Shown here piece after piece: positions 27,244 to 35,743 of a DNA stretch of 64,000 nt. A program made the position numbers and the translations under genes. The stretch is from Chryseobacterium sp. GVT01B (lineage in GTDB: Bacteria > Bacteroidota > Bacteroidia > Flavobacteriales > Weeksellaceae): positions 496,001 through 560,000 of the forward strand of contig NZ_JAHXYI010000001.1 of the NCBI RefSeq assembly GCF_019970045.1, written 5' to 3'. Under the pieces are notes generated by a model. The model did not search any database. It worked only from the letters and a program-made list of their open reading frames with translations, and had not been told where the DNA came from. Each line of letters starts with the position of its first letter. Within the stretch, counting starts at the first letter, position 1.

Positions 27244-28224
27244 TTATTTATTTAGATTTCTTTTAAGTTTCAGGAGCAACTGAAATTGTCCGGTTTTGAG
27301 AAGTAAAAATAAAACTTTTCTATAAACCCCGATGTATATAAAATAATTAATATCCATGGATGATTTTAAACGGCTCAGATTCTTATGCGCTTCTTTTCTG
27401 TTTAAATTTTTACCAATAATTCCTTGATCTATGCTGGCTTCAATAATATCCCAGTTTACCTGATATAGATATTTTTTTATTTCTTTTCCGGACTGCTGTT
27501 TATGCAAAAAAATAAAGTCCTTAATGGCAGTATGTAATTTGAATAAGGATTCAAAGGAATGTTGTGATCTGCTCAGGGAGCTTTCAGTAAACTCATAATG
27601 ATAAAGCGATGCGTCAATGATCTTTATCGCTTTAATTTGTTTTATATATTCCAAAAAAAACATCAAATCTTCACCATAGCTAACTGCCTTGTTGAAAGTA
27701 ATCATATTGCCTGTTATTATTTCTCTTTCAAAAAATTTAGCAACAGGTCCCCCGAAATACAATAAATTATTTCTGACAAATAATTCTGTAAAATCTTTTT
27801 GTAAATCATAGGTTTTATAATGAAGATCTCTCGTTTTACCTCTTATAATATTTTGAAGCAGTAGAGTATCAGATGATGTATAATTATCAACAAAAACCTG
27901 GAAATAATTTTTTTCAATCCAATCATCAGAATCTATAAAACAGATTATTTTTCCTTTTGCATGAGAAATGCCAATATTTCTTGTATCGCTTACTCCGCTG
28001 TTTTTAATTTTATCAATGGCTTTGACTCTGTGATCTTTTTCAGCAAATGAATTCATTATTTCTAAAGAACGGTCTACAGACCCATCATTAATTAACAGCA
28101 ATTCAAAATCTTTATAGCTCTGTTCTAAAATAGAATCAATACATTGATGCAGGCTCTCTGCAGAATTGTATACCGGTATGATGACAGATATATGTATATC
28201 GTGCTCTAAAGTATCTTTTCCCAT
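27244..28224 (-). CDS. GT2 family glycosyltransferase
   Basis: The 326-residue protein has a GT-A fold. The N-terminal motif is ISVIIPVYNSAESLHQCIDS, followed by the nucleotide-binding LINDGSVDRS and the metal-binding FIDSDDWIEKNY. The C-terminal third has the conserved YHYEFTESSLSRSQ-type signature of the family. It is a soluble cytoplasmic enzyme. The stop is 10 nt before the downstream GT4 gene and the start overlaps the upstream gene by 19 nt, so translation is probably coupled. Sugar specificity cannot be read from sequence. Confidence 0.9.
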   Translation of the reverse strand: MGKDTLEHDIHISVIIPVYNSAESLHQCIDSILEQSYKDFELLLINDGSVDRSLEIMNSFAEKDHRVKAIDKIKNSGVSDTRNIGISHAKGKIICFIDSDDWIEKNYFQVFVDNYTSSDTLLLQNIIRGKTRDLHYKTYDLQKDFTELFVRNNLLYFGGPVAKFFEREIITGNMITFNKAVSYGEDLMFFLEYIKQIKAIKIIDASLYHYEFTESSLSRSQHSFESLFKLHTAIKDFIFLHKQQSGKEIKKYLYQVNWDIIEASIDQGIIGKNLNRKEAHKNLSRLKSSMDINYFIYIGVYRKVLFLLLKTGQFQLLLKLKRNLNK

Positions 28225-29336
28225 TGCGGTATTATTTTTTCTTTACTCCATTTCTCTGATTCTGTTTTACTGGATATCATGAGTTCAGTAAGTTCCTGTG
28301 GATTATTAATCAGATGTTTTAACTTTACGATAAAATTCTCCTTATCATGCATCTTAATCAAATAACCATTATTAGTATTGATGATTTCAGAAGGGCCTGT
28401 AGGACAATCGTAGGCTATAAGTGCATTGCCGCAGAACATAGCCTCAATAAGAACGGTAGGCAGCCCTTCGTTTAATGAGGTCATGCAAAAGATTTTTGAT
28501 TTTTTGTATAGCTGCAGTATTTTCTCCTGAGGAATGCTTCCCAGAAATTCAATATTTTGAAGACCAAGGTTTTGGGCCTGTTCTTTTAGTAAGGTTCTTT
28601 GAGTACCATCTCCTGCAATAATGATTTTCCAATCTTCTCCTATTTTACATTCTTTGATAATGTTAATAAAATCTTTTACATTTTTTTCAGGATCCAGCCT
28701 GCTTACTGCGCAAATAATATTCTCTTTGCTCGTAATGTCCAGCTTAAAACTTTCATAATTATCCCCAATAATATTGGAAATAACGATTGAATTTGGATTT
28801 ATTTTTTTGTAATGTTCCAACGATGTATGAGTCAGAGAGATAATGGAGCGTAGATTTTTATAATACTTTCGCAAAATATTATAGTAAACCAAGCCGCCGG
28901 TCTGGTAGCTGATATGTTCCCACGCAATTGTTTTCTTACCTATCTGGCTATTGATGGCCAGCATTGATGAAATTTTATACCAGCAGGAAACAATAGTATC
29001 ATAATTCTGATGGTTTTCCTTGATCCATTGGTTTAAAACCCTGTATGTTCCAAAATCATAGAAGTAAGAGTAAATATTATATATTTTGGGGATTTTATTA
29101 TATTTTTTATAAATAGAGGTTCCAAATCTGGAATATTTGTCGCCAAAAGCATTGATGTAGTGCTTTTTTACTTTAGGATGTATGGGGTAGAAATCCTGAT
29201 GAGCTTCCAATAGGAAAAGAATTTCGATATCATAATTTAACTCTGCCAGTTCTGAAGTGAGCTGAGACAGTACTTTGGCTACACCTCCGGGCTTAGTATT
29301 CTGATAATATATAAATAAGATTTTTTTTCGTTCCAT
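28206..29336 (-). CDS. GT4 family glycosyltransferase
   Basis: The 376-residue GT-B protein starts KILFIYYQNTKPGGVAKVLS, the glycine-rich acceptor-domain loop. The C-terminal half has AVSRLDPEKNVKDFINI, IIIAGDGTQRTLL and the E-x7-E motif in SLNEGLPTVLIEAMFCG. It belongs to the WaaG/amylovoran-type group. The gene is second in the operon after the small hexapeptide acyltransferase at 29343 and overlaps the next gene by 19 nt. It probably adds one sugar to the repeat unit; the sugar is unknown. Confidence 0.9.
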   Translation of the reverse strand: MERKKILFIYYQNTKPGGVAKVLSQLTSELAELNYDIEILFLLEAHQDFYPIHPKVKKHYINAFGDKYSRFGTSIYKKYNKIPKIYNIYSYFYDFGTYRVLNQWIKENHQNYDTIVSCWYKISSMLAINSQIGKKTIAWEHISYQTGGLVYYNILRKYYKNLRSIISLTHTSLEHYKKINPNSIVISNIIGDNYESFKLDITSKENIICAVSRLDPEKNVKDFINIIKECKIGEDWKIIIAGDGTQRTLLKEQAQNLGLQNIEFLGSIPQEKILQLYKKSKIFCMTSLNEGLPTVLIEAMFCGNALIAYDCPTGPSEIINTNNGYLIKMHDKENFIVKLKHLINNPQELTELMISSKTESEKWSKEKIIPQWEKIL

Positions 29337-29342
29337 TTGTGT

Positions 29343-29912
29343 TTATTTAATTCTCCTTGCTTTTTTGAATTTATAAGGGAGATTTTCTTTGATATAGGCA
29401 TCCAGCTTTTTTCTGTCTTTCTCTAGTTCACGGGGATATTCCGGGTTGTTTTTAAGGACAATATCACCATAATCTTCAATGGTGCACAAGAATTGGGCCG
29501 GATTTCCAATAAACACGGTATTGTCAGGCATAGATTGTGACAGCACAGAGTTAGCTCCCAGAATACAGTTGTTTCCAATCTGTACATCCTGCATGATTAC
29601 AGCATTGAGACCAATTGTACAGTTGTTTCCAATCTTTATTCTTCCAAGAATTCTGGCGTCTTCATATCCGGGAAGTCTTCTCAGTAGAGTAGTGGTTCCG
29701 CCGTGATTTACAAACCTTACATCACCTGCAATATTCACATTGTCTCCAATCTCGATAAGGTAAGGTTCAGTTCCAAAATATACCTTATCGGGCATATTGA
29801 AGTTTTTTCCTACCTTCATACCTCTATATTTAGCCACTTCAAGACTGCCTCTATTCATAAAAGAATGATAAAGAGCGTCTATTTTTAATAGGATTCTGAA
29901 TATAAAAATCAT
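29343..29912 (-). CDS. Hexapeptide-repeat acyltransferase
   Basis: 189 residues from ATG 29912 (a GTG one codon earlier is possible). A left-handed beta helix is built from hexapeptides (YLIEIGDNVNIAGDVRFVNH, IKIGNNCTIGLNAVIM, VQIGNNCILGANSVL), ending with the FIGNPAQF loop. The His in FVNHGG is the likely base. It is the first gene of the minus-strand operon and is divergent, by some 50 bp, from the KAS III-ACP-SDR cassette. An acyltransferase next to an acyl-ACP-making cassette is a natural partner: it could place that acyl group, or an acetyl group, on a sugar (inference). Confidence 0.85.
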   Translation of the reverse strand: MIFIFRILLKIDALYHSFMNRGSLEVAKYRGMKVGKNFNMPDKVYFGTEPYLIEIGDNVNIAGDVRFVNHGGTTTLLRRLPGYEDARILGRIKIGNNCTIGLNAVIMQDVQIGNNCILGANSVLSQSMPDNTVFIGNPAQFLCTIEDYGDIVLKNNPEYPRELEKDRKKLDAYIKENLPYKFKKARRIK

Positions 29913-29935
29913 CACAAGTGTAAAGTTGTTTTTGT

Positions 29936-29943
29936 TACTTTTG
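29936..29943 (+). promoter_or_regulatory. Promoter -7 box of the KAS III-ACP-SDR cassette
   Basis: TACTTTTG matches TAnnTTTG, 22 nt before the ATG. It lies in a gap of only about 50 bp shared with the divergent glycan operon, so the two units may be regulated together. Confidence 0.5.
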
Positions 29944-29965
29944 CAAAGAAAGAGAATTTATTAAT

Positions 29966-30937
29966 ATGATGAAAATTTCAAAAATAGAATATTATCTGCC
30001 TCAGCAGGTGTTAACTAACGAGGGTCTTGAAAAATTGTTCCCTGAATGGAGTTCAGAACGTATCAAGGAGAAAGTAGGTATTTCCCAACGTCATATTTCT
30101 TCAGACAATGAAACGGTGCTGGATATGGCTGTACAATCTTCCGAAAAGATTTTCGAAAACTATGACCGGGACAAAGTAGATTTTATTTTGTTCTGTACCC
30201 AAAGTCCGGAGTATTTTCTGCCTACAACGGCCTGTATTTTGCAGGACAGATTGGGGCTTAGAAAAAATATCGGAGCTATAGACTTTAATCTTGGCTGTTC
30301 AGGATTTGTGTATGGACTGGCTTTTGCGAAAGGACTGATTGCTGCAGGAATTGCAAAGAGTATTCTTTTGGTTACTTCAGAAACGTACACCAAACATATT
30401 CATCCCGATGATAAAGGAAACCGAAGCATATTCGGGGATGCCTCAGCTTCAGCAATTGTTGAAAAAGCAGAGGGTAATGACTATCAATTCTGTCTGGGAA
30501 CAGACGGAAGCGGTGCCGAAAACCTTATCGTGAAGAAAGGGGCTTTCAAAAAAGACTTTGAACTGAATCCCGAGCATGAATTCAGCCCTGAAAATATTTA
30601 TATGAATGGTCCTGAGATTTTTAATTTTACGATTGAAAATATCCCGGGATTGGTAAAAGAAACCCTTGAAGTAAACGGAATGACGATGGATGATATTGAC
30701 CATTTTGTTTTTCACCAGGCCAATTCTTTTATGCTGAATTATTTAAGAAAGAAAACAAAAATACCGGCTGAAAAGTTCTATATTGATATGGAAAATACCG
30801 GAAACACTGTTTCTGCAACTATTCCTATTGCTCTTAAAAATATGATGGATAAAGGAATGCTGAAGGAAGGAGATAAAGTTTTAATGGCAGGCTTTGGAGT
30901 AGGATATTCTTGGGGAGCTACCATTATGGAAATTTAA
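29966..30937 (+). CDS. 3-oxoacyl-ACP synthase III (FabH-like) in a glycan locus
   Basis: This thiolase-fold enzyme condenses an acyl-CoA with malonyl-ACP to give a 3-oxoacyl-ACP. The 323 residues match FabH length. The catalytic triad is present: Cys111 in NLGCSGFVYG, His250 in FHQAN and Asn280 in NTGNTVSAT, close to Cys112, His244 and Asn274 of E. coli FabH. It starts MMKIS; either Met may be used. It is the first gene of a three-gene unit with an acyl carrier protein and a reductase, oriented against the flanking glycosyltransferase genes. It is more likely dedicated to making a special acyl group than part of housekeeping fatty acid synthesis (inference). Confidence 0.9.
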   Translation: MMKISKIEYYLPQQVLTNEGLEKLFPEWSSERIKEKVGISQRHISSDNETVLDMAVQSSEKIFENYDRDKVDFILFCTQSPEYFLPTTACILQDRLGLRKNIGAIDFNLGCSGFVYGLAFAKGLIAAGIAKSILLVTSETYTKHIHPDDKGNRSIFGDASASAIVEKAEGNDYQFCLGTDGSGAENLIVKKGAFKKDFELNPEHEFSPENIYMNGPEIFNFTIENIPGLVKETLEVNGMTMDDIDHFVFHQANSFMLNYLRKKTKIPAEKFYIDMENTGNTVSATIPIALKNMMDKGMLKEGDKVLMAGFGVGYSWGATIMEI

Positions 30938-30964
30938 GATAACAAACATTTAAAATTATAAAAT

Positions 30965-31198
30965 ATGAAAACATCCGTTTTTTTAGAAAAATTACAAGAA
31001 GAATTGGAGGAAGATGAAACATTGACGACTGAAACGAATTTAAAATCTTTGGAAAGCTATGACTCTATCAGCTTACTTTCTGTTATTGCATTTGTAGACG
31101 AAAATTTCAGCAAAAAAATTGATACCAAGCACTTTAAAGATATCGAAACCGTTTCAGATCTGATGAATGTTATAGGAAAAGAAAATTTTGAAGATTAA
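30965..31198 (+). CDS. Acyl carrier protein
   Basis: The 77-residue acidic protein has the four-helix ACP pattern, with the phosphopantetheine site at Ser34 in YDSISLL. The usual DSL is changed to DSI, common in specialised carrier proteins. It starts 27 nt after the KAS III gene and its stop overlaps the next start (TAATG). It should carry the growing acyl chain made by the neighbouring KAS III and reduced by the SDR. Its divergence from housekeeping AcpP argues for a dedicated role. Confidence 0.9.
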   Translation: MKTSVFLEKLQEELEEDETLTTETNLKSLESYDSISLLSVIAFVDENFSKKIDTKHFKDIETVSDLMNVIGKENFED

Positions 31199-31956
31199 TG
31201 GATGCTTTCTCATTAAAAAATAAAATTATTCTCATTACAGGCGCTTCTTCCGGAATAGGGAGAAGCTGTTCTGTAGAATGCAGCAAAAGCGGCGCAGATC
31301 TGATTCTCGTGGGAAGAAACCAGGATGAACTGATGAAAACCGTTGCTCTGCTGAATCCTGAAACGAAAGTTGAGATCATTGCCGAAGATATTACCCAATC
31401 TGAAAACCTTGAAGCAATTATTGCGGATAAAGTTTCAGTTTTAGGCAAAATTTCAGGATTTATACACTGTGCCGGTATCGAGAAAACATTACCGTTAAGA
31501 AAGCACAATCCTCAGTTGTACCAGGATATATTTGCAGTGAATGTCATTGCCGGACTTGAAATTGCTAAAATCCTTTCTCTAAAAAAGTATAAAGAAGAGA
31601 CTTCGAGTTTTGTATTTATTTCTTCCGTTGCAGGAATGGTAGGAGAGGCTGGAAAAGCGGCTTACTCTGCCAGTAAAGGGGCTGTCATTTCAGGTGCCCG
31701 TTCGTTGGCAATGGAACTTTCCAGAAGTAATATCCGTGTCAATAGCATAAGCCCTGCGATGGTGAATACCCCGATTCTGGAAAAAATGTTTGAAGGTATT
31801 GGTGAAGAAGCTTCATCCGAAATCATAAAAAAGCATCCGCTGGGAATAGGTGACCCTAAAGATGTAGCGAATGCTTGTATTTTTTTATTGTCCGATGCCT
31901 CAAGATGGGTTACAGGAACTAATCTTGTAGTTGACGGAGGATATTCTGCACAATAA
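31198..31956 (+). CDS. SDR reductase (FabG-like 3-oxoacyl-ACP reductase)
   Basis: The 252-residue classical short-chain dehydrogenase has the NAD(P) motif TGASSGIG (residues 14-21), the catalytic Ser143, Tyr156 and Lys160 in ISSVAG and YSASK, and the end GTNLVVDGGYS. It overlaps the ACP stop by one base, so translation is coupled. In this context it probably reduces the 3-oxoacyl-ACP made by the KAS III to a 3-hydroxyacyl-ACP. A sugar-modifying role is the alternative, but the gene order favours acyl reduction. It converges on the minus-strand GT4 gene with a one-base gap. Confidence 0.88.
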   Translation: MDAFSLKNKIILITGASSGIGRSCSVECSKSGADLILVGRNQDELMKTVALLNPETKVEIIAEDITQSENLEAIIADKVSVLGKISGFIHCAGIEKTLPLRKHNPQLYQDIFAVNVIAGLEIAKILSLKKYKEETSSFVFISSVAGMVGEAGKAAYSASKGAVISGARSLAMELSRSNIRVNSISPAMVNTPILEKMFEGIGEEASSEIIKKHPLGIGDPKDVANACIFLLSDASRWVTGTNLVVDGGYSAQ

Positions 31957-31957
31957 C

Positions 31958-33112
31958 TTATTTTTTGTACAGCGTTTCTATAATATTTTCTACGCTGTCA
32001 AATATTTTCTTATTGTCGAACTGACTTTCAATATTTTTAAGATTTTCTCTGATATGGAGAACAAGGCTGGGATCGGTAAAGAATGTCTTCATTGCCGTAT
32101 ACATTTCATCAACTTCATAACTAATGAGGTATCCCGTTTCCCGGTCTTTGATCATCAGCCCTACATCACCTACATTCGTTGCAATAATAGGCTTCTGAAG
32201 AATTAATGCTTCAGCAATTACCAAAGGCCATGCTTCAGATTCGGAAGGAAGGATAAAGTAATCTGCCTTTTTGATGTACGGATAAGGATTCATCTGATTT
32301 CCGGCTAAAATAAATGTTTTTTCAACATTGTTTTTTGCGACCTGAGCTTTAAGGTTTTTCATTTCATCACCATCGCCAATGATAATGATGCTGTGATGGA
32401 ATCCTTCGTTGATAAGCCTTGTATGGGCTTCAATAAGTTTATGATATCCTTTTCTTGAATGAAGTCTCCCGATAGATGCAAAAACGGGTCCTTCAGGGAA
32501 GTTGTCAAGCTTTTCTTCCGCCTTACGTTTTATTTCTTCGATAGGAATAGGATTGATAATAACGCTCTCAGCAGGATAATTGAGATTCGGATAATACTGA
32601 TGCATCATATCCTTTATTTTGTGAGAACAGTACACCATATGATCAAACTGAGGAAAACTCTTTAAAATATCAGGAACCAAAGGCTGAAATTTTGGAACAT
32701 TGATTTCAGAGTGAAACCATCCGATTTTTTTTGAATTTTTATGGGTAGAACTGAGAATAGCATCATAATCCCTGTAATCCATCCCGATTTCTATATCAAA
32801 GGTATCATTGATTAGCCTGTCAGCAATGGCAGGGTTATTTTTAAGTTTACGAAGCTTTAACCTTCTCTTGACTAGTTGAACTTTCTGTAAGAGAGTATTG
32901 TCGGAAAAGTCTTCTTTTCCATCCGTAAGGTATATTTTTCTGATATGTTTCGGAAGCTCATCACGCAGCTTACCTTGGTTAAGAGTAAGGCATACCGTCA
33001 TTTCAAATTTGTCAGGATTCAGATTGTTGAGAAGTCCCAACAGTACTTTTTCTACGCCTCCCATTTCCATGGAGCGGTGTCTGAACAAAATTTTTATTTT
33101 TTTTTCTATCAT
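31958..33112 (-). CDS. GT4 family glycosyltransferase
   Basis: The 384-residue GT-B protein has the acceptor loop SMEMGGVEKVLLGLL and the donor domain SIGRLHSRKGYHKLIEAH, IIIGDGDEM and SESEAWPLVIAEAL with the E-x7-E motif. It is a paralog of the GT4 protein at 26088-27233, sharing NPYPYIKKADYFI. It is third in a minus-strand operon after a GT2 gene and a hexapeptide acyltransferase. The stop lies one base from that of the convergent SDR gene, so no terminator can fit between them. The sugar donor is unknown. Confidence 0.9.
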   Translation of the reverse strand: MIEKKIKILFRHRSMEMGGVEKVLLGLLNNLNPDKFEMTVCLTLNQGKLRDELPKHIRKIYLTDGKEDFSDNTLLQKVQLVKRRLKLRKLKNNPAIADRLINDTFDIEIGMDYRDYDAILSSTHKNSKKIGWFHSEINVPKFQPLVPDILKSFPQFDHMVYCSHKIKDMMHQYYPNLNYPAESVIINPIPIEEIKRKAEEKLDNFPEGPVFASIGRLHSRKGYHKLIEAHTRLINEGFHHSIIIIGDGDEMKNLKAQVAKNNVEKTFILAGNQMNPYPYIKKADYFILPSESEAWPLVIAEALILQKPIIATNVGDVGLMIKDRETGYLISYEVDEMYTAMKTFFTDPSLVLHIRENLKNIESQFDNKKIFDSVENIIETLYKK

Positions 33113-33951
33113 TATCCGAAGATTGATTGTAAAGTAATTTTTATTTTTTTCTTGATACGGAAAGGAAGCTTGTGCTGATATTGCAGCAGTCCAAATATTT
33201 CATCCGCACCTGTATAATGATCAGGAATTTTCTGGCCATTGATGGTTGTAAGCCCTCGGCGCTTCATGGTATTGAAAATCACTTGAGCAAAATACTCATG
33301 GGATTTCTTTTTATTGTCATTCTGGGAAATTCCACCCTGGTGGGTTCTATACAGATAGTTAGTGTCATTGATGAACTGAACTTTCCCTTTTTCATACATT
33401 TTAAGGTACAGATCCTGGTCTTCTCCGATTTTCAAATCCGGATTCATTTTTTCAGTCTGCTCATACACTGCTTTTCTGAAAGTTACAAAATGAGCAATCT
33501 GAATGGGGAAATTAAAAAAATAAGGATCACCATTCGGTACCTGCATTGCAGATCTGAACGGAGAAATAGGTTTCAGATTCTGATCACATGTCATAAACCT
33601 GGAATAGGTAAGGACTGTATTTTTTTTAGCCTGAAAGATCTCCATACATTTTTGAATGGCTGTAGGGTTGATAGCATCATCAGGATCTAAAAATCCACAG
33701 ATTTCCCCTTCTGCAAGCTCAATCAGTTTACTTTTTGTAACGCCTACACCGGAATTTTTTTCATTTTCGAAAAATTTAAACCTTTTATCATTTGAAATCA
33801 TTTCCCGGATCATTGCCTTTTCATTTTCAGTGGAGGCATCATCCAGAATAACCGCTTCCCAGTTTGTATAGGTCTGCTGAAGAATACTTTCAAAGCAGTC
33901 TTTGAAAAAATGAGCGTTATTATAATGGGCTATAAGAATAGAAAACTTCAT
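33112..33951 (-). CDS. GT2 family glycosyltransferase
   Basis: The 279-residue GT-A protein begins KFSILIAHYNNAHFFKDCFE, with VILDDAST at the nucleotide site and FLDPDDAINPT at the metal site. The later segment HFVTFRKAVYEQT also occurs almost identically in the GT2 at 40422-41267, of which this is a clear paralog. It overlaps its upstream neighbour by 4 nt and its downstream neighbour by 1 nt, so the three genes are translated together. Its sugar is unknown. Confidence 0.9.
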   Translation of the reverse strand: MKFSILIAHYNNAHFFKDCFESILQQTYTNWEAVILDDASTENEKAMIREMISNDKRFKFFENEKNSGVGVTKSKLIELAEGEICGFLDPDDAINPTAIQKCMEIFQAKKNTVLTYSRFMTCDQNLKPISPFRSAMQVPNGDPYFFNFPIQIAHFVTFRKAVYEQTEKMNPDLKIGEDQDLYLKMYEKGKVQFINDTNYLYRTHQGGISQNDNKKKSHEYFAQVIFNTMKRRGLTTINGQKIPDHYTGADEIFGLLQYQHKLPFRIKKKIKITLQSIFG

Positions 33952-34493
33952 GAATGTTCCTTAAAGATTAATTCCTGATGATTGATCACGGTCGTATTGG
34001 GAGGTACGTCTTTGTAAATGGTACATCCTGCCCCAATAATACAGTTATCCCCGATAGTAACTCCTTTTAAGACGGTAACATTACTTCCGAGCCAGCAATT
34101 GCTTCCGATTCTGATGGGAGCTGTGGTAAACTCAGCGTGAGACAGTTTAAAATCCGGATGGGTCTGATATGCATGGTTGTGATCATACAGTTTTACATTT
34201 TCTCCGAATAATGTATTGTCACCTATGGAAATGCTGTCCAAACAGTTGATGGAACAGAAGTTATTCATGAAAAAATTGTTTCCGATTTCTAAAGTGGCAT
34301 TCTGCTGTACAAGAATATGTACATAATTTCTGAAACTGACCCCATTGCCAATGGTCACTTTCTTTACATTTTCATGCAGAATGAAATGATCACTGATCCC
34401 AAGCTTTATCCCCTTGAAAGAAACATTAGGGTGTTTTTTGAGAAGTGAAACCTGGCTTTTCCGTTGAAGTTTTGCTAAAATTTCATAAAGCAT
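33948..34493 (-). CDS. Hexapeptide-repeat acyltransferase (maltose/galactoside acetyltransferase-like)
   Basis: 181 residues from ATG 34493. A GTG at 34511 is also open, but a promoter box at 34524-34531 leaves only a few bases before it, so the ATG is preferred. The left-handed beta helix is clear (VTIGNGVSFRNYVHILVQ, LEIGNNFFMNNFCSINC, ISIGDNTLFGENVKLYDH, IRIGSNCWLGSNVTVLKG). The DHNHAY motif carries the likely catalytic His. It probably acetylates a sugar hydroxyl. It leads the three-gene minus-strand operon with two glycosyltransferases. Confidence 0.85.
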   Translation of the reverse strand: MLYEILAKLQRKSQVSLLKKHPNVSFKGIKLGISDHFILHENVKKVTIGNGVSFRNYVHILVQQNATLEIGNNFFMNNFCSINCLDSISIGDNTLFGENVKLYDHNHAYQTHPDFKLSHAEFTTAPIRIGSNCWLGSNVTVLKGVTIGDNCIIGAGCTIYKDVPPNTTVINHQELIFKEHS

Positions 34494-34523
34494 ACCTGAA
34501 TTTATTTTCACATTTGTAGCCTA

Positions 34524-34531
34524 CAAATATA
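34524..34531 (-). promoter_or_regulatory. Promoter -7 box of the three-gene glycan operon
   Basis: The minus strand reads TATATTTG (TAnnTTTG), 31 nt before the preferred ATG at 34493. Confidence 0.5.
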
Positions 34532-34562
34532 ATTTGTTTTACATAATTATAATAATAAATCT

Positions 34563-34570
34563 TATTTTTG
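34563..34570 (+). promoter_or_regulatory. Promoter -7 box of the acyltransferase-3 gene
   Basis: TATTTTTG matches TAnnTTTG, about 90 nt upstream of the GTG start at 34661. Together with the box at 34524 it makes a compact divergent promoter pair. Confidence 0.45.
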
Positions 34571-34660
34571 TGCCTTAAAATTAATACTTTATAATAAATA
34601 AAAACAGTTCTCAGCGTTGAGTCTGCTGTGTTTTGATAAAGTAAAGCATTTTGCGGTTCT

Positions 34661-35695
34661 GTGAAGATAAGTCAGATTACATTTACCAGGTTTGTTGCCG
34701 CTATGGCAATTGTCATTTCCCATTTCAATAAAGATCTGTTTTTATATAAGATAGATTACATTTCCAATCTTTTTTTGAGAGCGAATGTAGGAGTAAGTTA
34801 TTTCTTTATTCTTTCAGGATTTATTATGATTATTGCTTATCATAAAAAGGATAAAATTGATTATCTGGAGTTTTATAAAAACAGGTTTGCCAGAATCTAT
34901 CCGCTTTATATGCTGGGACTTCTGCTGTATTTTATGACCAGATATGAAATGTTTGATTGGTATAAGCTGGTTTTATACGGATTGGGCATTCAGAGCTGGA
35001 TACCGGGAGAAGCCATGATTCTTAATTTTCCGGGATGGTCTATCTCTGTGGAGTTTTTCTTTTATCTGCTTTTTCCGTTTTTATATAATTATTTTTACGC
35101 GAAGAAAAATAAAATGATCTGGGTATTTGCCATTGGACTCTGGCTGATTACTCAGGTGTTTTCAAACCTTTATCCTATGTATGGAGCCTATGAAGGGCCA
35201 CACACGAAAAGTCACGAGTTTCTTTATTATTTCCCTTTCTGGCATCTTAATGAGTTTCTCATCGGAAATCTGGCAGGAATATTTTTCGTGAGAAATTATA
35301 AGCAGAAAAATTACGATCGTCAGGTGATTGCGGTCTTTCTATTGATCCTCGTGTCGCTGATGTTTGTTCCTCTTTTTTACCACAACGGTTTGATGGCTTT
35401 ACTCTTTGTTCCGGCAATTTTTTTGATTTCTGCGAATAACGGGAAAGTAAGCAAGCTCTTTTCGTTAAAGCCTCTGGAATATCTGGGAGAAATAAGTTAT
35501 GGTATATACATCACTCATATTCCTGTTCTTTATCTGGTAAGGGAGTTTTTAAAATGGCAGGAATATACGTTCAGTATTGATATTGTATTTGTGATCTACA
35601 TTATTGTTATGCTTTTTAGTTCTGCGGTTTTTTATCAGTTTATTGAAAAACCAATGCGTGATCTTTTACGGAAGATTCATTTTGGTAAACGATGA
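34661..35695 (+). CDS. Acyltransferase-3 family membrane protein (OafA/ExoZ-like)
   Basis: The 344-residue inner-membrane protein has about ten helices and the family signature in helix 1 (TFTRFVAAMAIVISHFN), including the invariant Arg and His. The segment NVGVSYFFILSGFIM and the later PGWSISVEFFFYLLFPF follow. These proteins move acyl groups, often acetyl, across the membrane onto exported glycans. The start codon is GTG at 34661: a stop closes the frame upstream, and the next Met lies inside the first helix. It is the only plus-strand gene in this part of the locus and stands alone. Confidence 0.9.
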   Translation: MKISQITFTRFVAAMAIVISHFNKDLFLYKIDYISNLFLRANVGVSYFFILSGFIMIIAYHKKDKIDYLEFYKNRFARIYPLYMLGLLLYFMTRYEMFDWYKLVLYGLGIQSWIPGEAMILNFPGWSISVEFFFYLLFPFLYNYFYAKKNKMIWVFAIGLWLITQVFSNLYPMYGAYEGPHTKSHEFLYYFPFWHLNEFLIGNLAGIFFVRNYKQKNYDRQVIAVFLLILVSLMFVPLFYHNGLMALLFVPAIFLISANNGKVSKLFSLKPLEYLGEISYGIYITHIPVLYLVREFLKWQEYTFSIDIVFVIYIIVMLFSSAVFYQFIEKPMRDLLRKIHFGKR

Positions 35696-35714
35696 AAAAT
35701 TAAAGATTTGTTTT

Positions 35715-35734
35715 TAAACTAAATGTTTAGTTTA
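35715..35734. terminator. AT-rich palindrome between convergent genes, probable terminator
   Basis: A perfect 9-bp stem (35715-35723 with 35726-35734) around two bases lies between the stops of the acyltransferase-3 and GT2 genes, with T-rich sequence on the right and four T at 35711-35714 on the left. Confidence 0.5.
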
Positions 35735-35743
35735 ATTCTATTT

